From Actinomycetes bacterium (GTDB taxonomy: Bacteria > Actinomycetota > Acidimicrobiia > Acidimicrobiales > Acidimicrobiaceae), in NCBI GenBank assembly GCA_021785315.1, contig JAJYFX010000157.1:1-5521 (forward strand): a DNA stretch of 5,521 nt, given 5' to 3'. Positions within the stretch are counted from its first letter, which is position 1. Each line of letters begins with the position of its first letter. The translations under genes and the position numbers were made by a program. The notes under the pieces were generated by a model that was not told where the DNA came from, searched no databases, and worked only from the letters and a program-made list of their open reading frames with translations. Below are positions 1 through 5,436 of the stretch, piece by piece.

Positions 1-123
1 GACAGACGCTGACTAGTGTCGCGCGGTCAGATGCCGAACCATATTGTCGGGACCGTGGTCCTTTCTTTGTGAAATTTGGCAATTTTTTGACCAAGTTTTA
101 GACCCAGCTTCTCCAAGTTGGCC

Positions 124-139
124 TATGCTTTGGGGCGTT
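124..139 (+). promoter_or_regulatory. Possible -10 hexamer and weak ribosome site before the ThyX-like gene
   Basis: TATGCT at 124-129 matches the actinobacterial -10 pattern TAnnnT. It lies ten bases before the chosen ATG at 140, so a transcript starting about seven bases downstream would have almost no leader. GGGG at 132-135, four bases before the ATG, is the only purine run that could serve as a Shine-Dalgarno. No good -35 sits 16-18 bp upstream of TATGCT; TTGACC at 87-92 is too far away for this hexamer. The two readings (leaderless transcript, or weak ribosome site) cannot be separated by sequence alone. The rest of 1-123 holds short open frames in several phases, none recognisable. Confidence 0.25.
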
Positions 140-1753
140 ATGTGGAAATATATCCCTGAAGCCTTCAGCGACGAGGAGAGGGAAGTTCTTTCGAGATACT
201 TCACCAACTCCGATAAGCAGGTATTCGCGCTCGTCAATCTGCCTGAGGTGGTAAAGGGAGCCTTGTTTGCCCGCTACAGTCGGTCTTCGAAGTCTCTGCG
301 CCGGCTCTTCCTCGATGAGTTTTACGAAGTTTCTGGTGCTGCTTACGGGACGGAGTCCGGCCCTGGAATTACCAGAGCGGAGTCTCTCTATGAGAGGATG
401 CTGGCCGACTATGGGGACGATTCGGTAGCGCAGCTCGGTGGCGTGCATCTTGCTTGCGAGCAGGCCTCAAATATTCTCACAAAGGTCTTGGAGCGCGGGC
501 GCCTAATGGCATATTTGGAGCAGTCGACCCGCTATGTGCAGTATGACAAGGCGTTGTCGGACGGAAACTATCGGTACTTCGTGCCGCGCGAAGTCGACGA
601 GGGAGGCTTCGGCGAGCAGTACCGAAGCCAAATGGACGGCCTCTTTGGAGCTTACAAGGCAGTTTTCGAGTCAGTCCAAACGCGCCTCTTTGAATCGACA
701 GCAAAGGACCCAGCAGATTCGGATTTCATCTTTAGCTCCTCGGTTAGGGCGGTTGCACTAGATGCCGCCAGAGGAATTTTGCCTGCTTCGGTACTCTCAA
801 ACGTTGGTATCTTTGCCTCCGCGCAAGCATACGAGGGACTAGTACTTAGGATGAGAGCTTCAAATCTATCGGAAGTGCGCGAATATGCGGAGCTGATAAA
901 AGGCGAGCTCGATAAAGTTATTCCAGCTTTCCTGACGAGGTTGGACAGGCCTGACCGAGGGGGGGTTTGGGTTGACTACCTTGCATCACGCAACCAGGCT
1001 GGGGCTGAGGTGCCATTTCCAATTTCAACGCCGCCAGTTTCCGATGAGTTCCCTGATGTCAGCGTGAAGTTAGCCAGGTTCGATCCGGAAGGCGAGAAGC
1101 GTGTAGCCGCCTCGATTATTTTTGCTCAGTCGCAGCAGACCATGGCCGCAGCAATTGACGCCGCGGATCTGCTCACAGAGGCTGAACTGGCGGCAATTAT
1201 CGGACAATATGTCGGAGACAGGCAAAACAGACGTCATAAGCCCGGAAGGGCATTTGAGGAGACGAGCTATCTTTTTGAGATCGAGTGCGACTATGGGGCA
1301 TTCAGGGATCTTCAGCGCCATCGCATGCTGAGCATTGAATGGCAGGTGCTCGATACCTCGCTAGGATATGTTCTTCCTAGACTCGTTGATGATTTTGGGC
1401 TCAAGGAGAAATACGTGGAAGCTATGGAGAGTTCAAAAGCTTTTCACAAAGTGCTGCTTAACGCCTTAGGGCCCGCAATAAGCGCTTACGCAGTGCCAAT
1501 GGCATATCGGATCAGGTTCGCTATTGATATGAATGCCAGGGAGGCGCTTCATCTGATTGAGCTTCGTTCGTCTCCTCAGGGACATAGTTCTTATAGAAAG
1601 GTTGCGCAAGAAATGTATGGCTGCATCAAAGATGCAGCGGGACATAGGAGTATTGCTGCTGCCATGAAATTCGTTGACCTGGATGATTATCATCTCGGAC
1701 GCCTTTCGTCGCTGCGTCAAGAAGAGAGCAAAAAGTACATGAGAAATTCCTAG
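140..1753 (+). CDS. Tandem (two-domain) ThyX-family protein, FAD-dependent thymidylate synthase-like
   Basis: This 537-residue protein is about twice the length of a normal ThyX (roughly 220-250 residues) and contains two ThyX-like halves. Classical ThyX methylates dUMP to dTMP in the cytoplasm using methylene-tetrahydrofolate, FAD and NADPH, with the motif RHR(x7)SxR. In the N-terminal half the aligned segment is RGRLMAYLEQSTRY (residues 119-132): the His is Gly, but the second Arg, Glu127, Ser129 and Arg131 are kept. In the C-terminal half QRHRMLSIEWQVLDTSLGY (392-410) keeps RHR but lacks the SxR part. GDDSVAQLGGVHLACE before the first motif and KPGRAFEETSYLFEI before the second resemble the ThyX EH-box region. 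LELR-type IELRSS (R476 in the last helices) resembles the dUMP-binding C-terminus. I recall long ThyX proteins of this kind from actinobacteria and Chloroflexi. The open frame extends to a TTG at 44, but family-like sequence begins near WKYIPEAFSDEER, so ATG 140 was chosen; ATG 125 is possible. Family assignment is firm; true synthase activity is uncertain. Confidence 0.85.
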   Translation: MWKYIPEAFSDEEREVLSRYFTNSDKQVFALVNLPEVVKGALFARYSRSSKSLRRLFLDEFYEVSGAAYGTESGPGITRAESLYERMLADYGDDSVAQLGGVHLACEQASNILTKVLERGRLMAYLEQSTRYVQYDKALSDGNYRYFVPREVDEGGFGEQYRSQMDGLFGAYKAVFESVQTRLFESTAKDPADSDFIFSSSVRAVALDAARGILPASVLSNVGIFASAQAYEGLVLRMRASNLSEVREYAELIKGELDKVIPAFLTRLDRPDRGGVWVDYLASRNQAGAEVPFPISTPPVSDEFPDVSVKLARFDPEGEKRVAASIIFAQSQQTMAAAIDAADLLTEAELAAIIGQYVGDRQNRRHKPGRAFEETSYLFEIECDYGAFRDLQRHRMLSIEWQVLDTSLGYVLPRLVDDFGLKEKYVEAMESSKAFHKVLLNALGPAISAYAVPMAYRIRFAIDMNAREALHLIELRSSPQGHSSYRKVAQEMYGCIKDAAGHRSIAAAMKFVDLDDYHLGRLSSLRQEESKKYMRNS

Positions 1754-1892
1754 GTGATTTTGCTAAATTTTTTTACCGATTGGAAATACTTTCTGATCTT
1801 TATTGTTTTATAAGTCAACTTGGCTAGAAGTGCAGAGAGTGACGCTTTAGGCGGGTACAATTCGGCGCCAAAGTATTTATTTTAGGATTGGT
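1754..1892 (+). promoter_or_regulatory. AT-rich intergenic region with candidate promoter for the DUF4193 operon
   Basis: This 139-bp gap separates the ThyX-like gene from the next operon. TACAAT at 1856-1861 is a good -10 candidate, preceded by GGG, and would give a leader of about 25 bases containing the ribosome site AGGA at 1884-1887. No clear -35 lies 16-18 bp upstream, which is common in actinobacteria. A second candidate pair is TTGGAA (1780-1785) with TATTGT (1801-1806), spaced only 15 bp. A run of seven or more T around 1768-1774 follows the upstream stop codon, but only a very weak AAATT/AATTT pairing precedes it, so I do not call a terminator. Confidence 0.35.
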
Positions 1893-2462
1893 ATGGCTGA
1901 TAATCTGGAAGACAATTTTACAGAAGAAGAGGAGTCGCTTGACGAGGACATGGTCTTCGGCGAAGACGAACCGTATGAGGATGGCGACGAGGATGACTCT
2001 GAAGAGGTAGGGCTTGAGTTCGAGGAGTTCCCGGGCGAAGAGTTCGTGGAGGATCTTGAGACGGACTTCGACGATGACGATGACATTTTGGTCGATGACA
2101 TCGGCGAGCACGATGACATCGATGAGATTCTCGAGAATGGCCCGGTGATCGAGCCCAAGCCCATCAGTCCTAAGGTGATTGCAGCACGAAGCGATGACGA
2201 GGACGAAGACGAGGACGAAGACGAGGACGAGGACGACGTTGAGGCAAGCCTCGATGATATATTGAAGGAGCGCCTCGTTGTTTTGGATGACGAGGACGAA
2301 GACGAAGACGAAGATCTCGACGACTCTGACTATCGCACAGATATCGCGCTTAGGGTACTGCCTAAGCAGCCCGACGAGTTCGTATGTCAGAGCTGCTTTC
2401 TGGTAAAGAATCGGAGTCAGATCGCTGACAAAGAAAAGATGTTTTGCAGAGATTGCGTTTGA
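1893..2462 (+). CDS. DUF4193 zinc-ribbon protein with extended hyperacidic N-terminus
   Basis: The last 37 of 189 residues carry the DUF4193 signature: VLPKQPDEFVCQSCFLVKNR followed by CRDC at the end. Cys165, Cys168, Cys185 and Cys188 form a CxxC-x16-CxxC set expected to bind one zinc ion. DUF4193 has no established function; the well-known mycobacterial member (Rv2699c) is only about 100 residues. Here some 150 residues precede the domain, and by hand count 77 of the first 150 are Asp or Glu, including runs of alternating Asp/Glu at 101-115 and 132-141. There is no signal peptide or membrane segment, so it should be cytoplasmic and the N-terminus is probably disordered. The ATG at 1893 has AGGA five bases upstream. 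It is first in a probable three-gene operon, 40 bp before the next start. A role binding basic partners such as RNA polymerase or nucleic-acid-binding proteins is a guess from charge only. Confidence 0.9.
   Translation: MADNLEDNFTEEEESLDEDMVFGEDEPYEDGDEDDSEEVGLEFEEFPGEEFVEDLETDFDDDDDILVDDIGEHDDIDEILENGPVIEPKPISPKVIAARSDDEDEDEDEDEDEDDVEASLDDILKERLVVLDDEDEDEDEDLDDSDYRTDIALRVLPKQPDEFVCQSCFLVKNRSQIADKEKMFCRDCV
2193..2315 (+). repeat. Two GAC/GAG/GAA microsatellite-like tracts inside the acidic gene
   Basis: Bases 2193-2237 encode 15 consecutive Asp/Glu residues, with a 12-bp unit GACGAGGACGAA occurring twice and then decaying. Bases 2286-2315 encode ten more. The first 20 bases of both tracts are identical (GATGACGAGGACGAAGACGA at 2193 and 2286). 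Unit lengths are multiples of three, so slippage would change tract length without breaking the frame. Confidence 0.8.
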
Positions 2463-2493
2463 CGCTCTGCTGTTCCCTCAAAGTTGCTTGCTT

Positions 2494-2505
2494 AGGAGAC
2501 CCGTG
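2494..2505 (+). promoter_or_regulatory. Ribosome binding site that fixes a GTG start
   Basis: AGGAG at 2494-2498 lies four bases before GTG 2503-2505. The open frame reaches a TTG at 2488, but the Shine-Dalgarno would then fall inside the coding region, so the GTG is preferred. Confidence 0.75.
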
Positions 2506-3042
2506 ACAAAGCCGACGTTTGCAGAAATCATTGAAACTGGTTTGTTCACCTTTGCGGGAGTGGTGGTTGAACTTCAGGAGTCTTTGCCGAAGTTTGTCGC
2601 CAAAGGCAAATCTACTTTAGAGCCAAAGCTTGGAGTGGCAAAGTTCATGGGCCAGTTTGCCATCACGCATTTTGAGAATGAGCTTCATAAGAAGACTGAT
2701 TCGACCTTAGACCAAGTTTTGGATTTAGTTTCAAATCTTTTTGGTTTTTCTAAGGATCAGAATGATCCTGCTCAGTCCGAATCCGTAAATATCTCGGCGA
2801 ATCACGGATTTACGCCGCCTCCAACTGCTGCTTCTGGAACCAGGACCGCGCCCAAGGGTAAGGCGAGCGATGCCGATTACCTGCCTATCAGCGGCTATAG
2901 AACCTTGTCAGCCCAGCAAATAATTGCCCGGATTGACTCGCTGAACCAATCAGAGCTTGACGCGATTGCGGAGTACGAATCAAGGCATCGCAATAGGGCG
3001 AGCATCTTGCGCAGCGTGGATGCAAAACGAGACAAGCATTGA
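2503..3042 (+). CDS. Two-part protein with C-terminal helical domain (DUF8129-like), function unknown
   Basis: The 179-residue product has three visible parts. Residues 1-83 are amphipathic helix-rich, with a hydrophobic stretch around TGLFTFAGVVVEL (12-24). Residues 85-125 are a Ser/Pro/Ala/Gly-rich linker, probably disordered. Residues 126-175 form a compact helical domain reading YLPISGYRTLSAQQIIARID then SQSEL-type and YESRHRNRASIL segments. I recall the pattern (I/L)xGYxxLSAxQ(V/I)xxR(L/I)xxLxxxELxxxxxYExxHRxR from the ends of several small actinobacterial proteins, including ones annotated as lipid-droplet-associated or DUF8129; the name is from memory and only moderately sure. The first helix is too polar on one face to be a clear membrane span; peripheral membrane or lipid-surface binding is a guess. 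The stop codon overlaps the start of the acetyltransferase gene by four bases, suggesting coupled translation. Confidence 0.6.
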   Translation: MTKPTFAEIIETGLFTFAGVVVELQESLPKFVAKGKSTLEPKLGVAKFMGQFAITHFENELHKKTDSTLDQVLDLVSNLFGFSKDQNDPAQSESVNISANHGFTPPPTAASGTRTAPKGKASDADYLPISGYRTLSAQQIIARIDSLNQSELDAIAEYESRHRNRASILRSVDAKRDKH

Positions 3043-3524
3043 GTGAGCGGGAACCGGTATTGGAGCTTGGAACGTTTGCACTGGGCAAACTGGAAGAGCT
3101 CGAAGAGTTCCTCGCCGAGATCAGTGGCGAGCTTGCGCTTCGCCGCGGCGGAATCCAGCTACTCGGTGAGCTGGGGCGTCCAGATGAGCTGGCTCGCAAG
3201 ATTGCGGTTTCAAGTGATGATGCGCTTGCTCTCACCGTAACTTTGAACAGTACGCTGAGCGGTTTAATCTGGGCCAAGATCATTCTGAACGAGTTTGGCG
3301 ACCGTGTCTGCAGCGTGCCCGTATTCGCGGTGCTGAAAGACGCGAGGAGACATGGTGTTGGAAGGGAGCTTTTCAGCTTACTTGAAGACTGGGTGGCAAC
3401 TAAGGACGTTACAGCTATTGAATTTACAACCCTCCCAGGCGATAGACATACCAAGAATTTCTGCGAGTCCAATGGTTTGATAGCTCGTTCTCTAAAGATG
3501 CACAAGGCAATCAAAGGCCATTGA
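3039..3524 (+). CDS. GNAT-family N-acetyltransferase
   Basis: The 161-residue protein has the length and order of a GNAT fold. Strands SVPVFAVLK (92-100) lead into the acetyl-CoA pyrophosphate loop RRHGVG (103-108), which fits the R/QxxGxG/A motif, followed by helix RELFSLLEDWVATK. Strand AIEFTTLPGD (126-135) and helix HTKNFCESNGLIARSLKMHK (137-156) match the motif B region, where a residue after NF and the C-terminal strand close the active site. The family moves acetyl from acetyl-CoA to an amine on a small molecule or protein; nothing here shows which. TTG 3039 was chosen because it overlaps the upstream stop (TTGA) and gives the full N-terminal helix; TTG 3060 is an alternative, and neither has a strong ribosome site, consistent with translational coupling. 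It is the last gene of the probable three-gene operon. Confidence 0.85.
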   Translation: MSEREPVLELGTFALGKLEELEEFLAEISGELALRRGGIQLLGELGRPDELARKIAVSSDDALALTVTLNSTLSGLIWAKIILNEFGDRVCSVPVFAVLKDARRHGVGRELFSLLEDWVATKDVTAIEFTTLPGDRHTKNFCESNGLIARSLKMHKAIKGH

Positions 3525-3534
3525 TAGCCATTTT

Positions 3535-3571
3535 GAGAAAGCGCCAGACACTCGCGGCTAACTTGTTTCTC
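3535..3571 (+). terminator. Weak inverted repeat after the acetyltransferase gene
   Basis: GAGAAA (3535-3540) and TTTCTC (3566-3571) are perfect complements ten bases after the stop, with a short inner GCC/GGC pairing (3543-3545 with 3556-3558). The loop is long and there is no U-run, so this would be a poor intrinsic terminator. It marks the only stem visible just after the operon. Confidence 0.2.
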
Positions 3572-3600
3572 TCATGCTGTGCAGGTGGTTGGAGGACTGC

Positions 3601-3669
3601 ATGTCATTGGAAGCAGAAACCTATCGCCACGATCCGGCAAAGCCAGAAGTGACGCATGGGCCATATTAG
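3601..3669 (+). CDS. Possible 22-residue small ORF with strong ribosome site
   Basis: ATG 3601 is preceded by GGAGGA (3591-3596) with a four-base spacer, the best Shine-Dalgarno on the + strand of this window. The frame begins MSLEAETYRHDPAKPEVTHG and ends at TAG 3667-3669 two residues later. No family is recognised. It could be a leader or small peptide, the 5' stub of a broken gene, or chance. The same frame continues open after the TAG for 32 codons to a TGA, which is compatible with a decayed gene. Confidence 0.25.
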   Translation: MSLEAETYRHDPAKPEVTHGPY

Positions 3670-3903
3670 CCGCAGCGAATTCTATTGGAATGGCGATGTG
3701 GCAAGTGGGTTGCAGATTGGGCACGATTGCTCAAGGTGATCATTGGTCACGACATTTTGACGAGGTGAGACGGCATATTCCTGCAAGTTCTCTTTTGCGG
3801 TCCAGATGCGCAGTCCTGTCCTCCGCGTGTCGAGATGTTTTGAGCCAGCCCAATGGGAGGTTCGATGTCGCGACCAAGAGGAGAAGATGCCTTAGGTAGT
3901 CAT

Positions 3904-3961
3904 CCGCGGCCGACCCGGTTCCGAGAGCCAAGTCGCCCCAAGTCGTTATTTACGGCCGCGG
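3904..3961. repeat. Perfect 9-bp GC inverted repeat between convergent genes
   Basis: CCGCGGCCG (3904-3912) and CGGCCGCGG (3953-3961) are exact complements around a 40-base loop. Inside the loop GGTT (3918-3921) can pair with AGCC nearby, and CCAAGTCG occurs twice ten bases apart (3928-3935 and 3938-3945). The right arm ends 12 bases after the stop of the minus-strand gene. Position suits a shared terminator for both converging units, but neither side has a T-run, so Rho-independent termination of the textbook kind is not shown. Confidence 0.5.
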
Positions 3962-3973
3962 TTCTTGGATTCC

Positions 3974-5407
3974 TTACTCCGCTGCGTCGGGTTGAGTGAT
4001 TTCCGCCGGTTCCTCAGCTGCTGCTGTGGTCTCTAGAGAATTCTGGATCGATTCCTCGGGAGCGGTGTGCGTATCATCGGCAGCACTGTTGGTGCTCGCT
4101 TCGGCATCGAGTTTGCTCGGCTGTGCGGGAATAATCTTCTTGCGCGGCCGTGGCGGCGGCGGAATCGCAATTCCCAAGAGTTGGGCAAGCGCTGGTATTC
4201 TGCCGGAGTTCTCTTTTGCCTGTTCGATGAGTTCTACGGGCGCGTTGGCTGGAAGTCCTTTTGGCTGCACCTGTCTTCTGATTGGAGATTGAGACAGGGC
4301 ATCAAGGAGTGCACTCCAACGATCAGCCGGAGTTTCGGGACTCAACATCTCGTTGGCTGCGTTTGTGAGCTCCTCTAGAAGGTCCGCCGGCAGCTTTGCA
4401 ATGGGCTCCGGTGGTCTTGAGGAGAGTCGTGCTGCCCGTATTATACGCTTGGCGTTAAGATTCTCACGGATTTCGCCGAGCCAGTCAGCGTGCAGCTTTG
4501 CCGCGCGCTGTTCGGTCAGGCCCTTGAGCGTTTCCAGCATTTCCCGGGTCGAATCGTCGTGACGAATCAAATCGGCAGCGCTGATTACCGAGCGGAGGTC
4601 CCGAAGTGATGCATCGTTGGCTATTTCAATTGCGACTTCGGCCCTGTCTTTCCATGTGGCCAGCTTTAACATTGGCAGCATTGGCTCCGCAATAGTTAGA
4701 ACAAGCGTTTCAGGAATGGTTGGTTTCCCTTCGGCGATTGCCTTTTCATTTTGCGTTGCCAGGGCTTGGCGTACTGCTGGGAGCCCACCTTTGAGCAATT
4801 GCTCGGCAATGGGTAGGTGTTCGGGAGCTAGACCTTCCAAAGTTTTGGCCCTGTGCGTATTGCGAGGTATCAGTTTCTTGAACCTCGCCGGGGGAGCTTT
4901 AGGTGTCTGGGTCGGCTGGCTGTGGCGCTCCGGCCGCCTTTGGGCGGGTTTCTTCTCTTGGCCTTCAGCAAAGCCGGTGCGTCGCGACTCAGGTCTCTTC
5001 GAGTCGGTCCGACTTTCTGCATGCCTGCTTGGCCGGTCGGGCCGAGTTTCGCCGTCAGTGCTTTCGGGACGCCGGCTTCTGGGTTTTACGGGCGACTTTC
5101 GCTCGCTGCTCGGACGATTTCGATCCCGGTTTGAAACTGTCCTGGTCAGATAAGAAACAGGCTCTTTGCTCGACAGCTCAATCAAGTTTGATTGCGACTG
5201 CTTGGTCTTTGGCGCGTAAACAGATTCGACGGTTATCCCATCGATCTCGATCACGACTTCTGCGCGAACGACATCTCCGATCTTCGCACCTTCGTAAAGT
5301 ATTGAACCGTCTAGAGTTCCTCTGGGTTCCTTGGCCCCAGCAGCTCTCCAAGTCCAGAATCCATCTGGTTTTTGACTTGTCAATTCAACTTCTATCCGCG
5401 AAGACAT
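3974..5407 (-). CDS. Conserved-type protein of unknown function: beta N-domain, basic linker, helical core
   Basis: The 477-residue product has four parts. Residues 1-67 alternate strands (RIEVELTSQKPDGFWTWRAA, then GTLDGSILYEGAKIGDVVRA and IDGITVESVYAPK), which looks like a small beta barrel of OB or TRAM type; this is inference from pattern. Residues about 92-187 are a basic, Arg/Pro/Ser/Lys-rich linker, surely disordered. Residues 188-415 are helical, with segments such as LPIAEQLLKGGLPAVRQAL, AEVAIEIANDASLRDLRSVI and RIIRAARLSSRPPEPIAKLP. Residues 416-477 are a proline run followed by an acidic Ala/Glu tail. I recall similar hypothetical proteins in Acidimicrobiia, with no known function. 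The domain plan (beta barrel plus long basic arm) suggests RNA or nucleic acid binding, possibly at the ribosome, but this is a guess. There is no signal peptide or membrane span. The ATG at 5405-5407 has GGAGAG (complement of 5411-5416) three bases upstream, which fixes the start. Confidence 0.75.
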   Translation of the reverse strand: MSSRIEVELTSQKPDGFWTWRAAGAKEPRGTLDGSILYEGAKIGDVVRAEVVIEIDGITVESVYAPKTKQSQSNLIELSSKEPVSYLTRTVSNRDRNRPSSERKSPVKPRSRRPESTDGETRPDRPSRHAESRTDSKRPESRRTGFAEGQEKKPAQRRPERHSQPTQTPKAPPARFKKLIPRNTHRAKTLEGLAPEHLPIAEQLLKGGLPAVRQALATQNEKAIAEGKPTIPETLVLTIAEPMLPMLKLATWKDRAEVAIEIANDASLRDLRSVISAADLIRHDDSTREMLETLKGLTEQRAAKLHADWLGEIRENLNAKRIIRAARLSSRPPEPIAKLPADLLEELTNAANEMLSPETPADRWSALLDALSQSPIRRQVQPKGLPANAPVELIEQAKENSGRIPALAQLLGIAIPPPPRPRKKIIPAQPSKLDAEASTNSAADDTHTAPEESIQNSLETTAAAEEPAEITQPDAAE

Positions 5408-5436
5408 CTACTCTCCATGCCGTAATAGGGATGTTC

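Larger units (their letters stand above)
3525..3973. other. 450-bp region without a convincing gene between convergent units
   Basis: This is the longest unexplained stretch. Read in all frames it gives one open frame of 106 codons from GTG 3579, whose product is Arg/Ser-rich, has no recognisable family and lacks a ribosome site (the GGAGGA at 3591 lies inside it). A 22-codon ORF at 3601 and two short later frames are broken by stops. I compared it by eye with RNase P RNA, SRP RNA, tmRNA, tRNA and the cobalamin riboswitch and found no convincing match. It may be decayed coding DNA, an unknown RNA, or simply a long convergent spacer. A GC-rich inverted repeat closes its right end. Confidence 0.6.

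Noticed and set aside
3..101. Open frame from the left edge to a TAG at 99-101 that might be the end of an upstream gene
   Set aside because: Thirty-two codons are too short to separate from chance, the translation has no recognisable character, and another frame ends at 14-16, which is equally possible.
98..448. Minus-strand open frame opposite the start of the ThyX-like gene
   Set aside because: Antisense of a clearly recognisable coding region, with no family signal.
1877..2164. Minus-strand open frame with a Ser-rich product
   Set aside because: It is the antisense of the Asp/Glu-coding region: GAC/GAT/GAG codons read backwards give Ser-type codons in an open frame. No ribosome site or family.
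3580..3660. Cobalamin-type riboswitch
   Set aside because: CGCCAC and AAGCCAGAAG recall the conserved boxes, but the spacing and the remaining core elements are missing and no B12-related gene follows.
3601..3768. Amber read-through (TAG recoding) joining the 22-codon ORF to the following 32 open codons
   Set aside because: No recoding structure or known family supports it; a single in-frame TAG between short frames is expected by chance or decay.
3579..3899. 106-codon + strand open frame starting at GTG
   Set aside because: The product is Arg/Ser-rich with no recognisable domain, no ribosome site precedes the GTG, and third-base use shows no clear bias. Kept only as part of the gap description.
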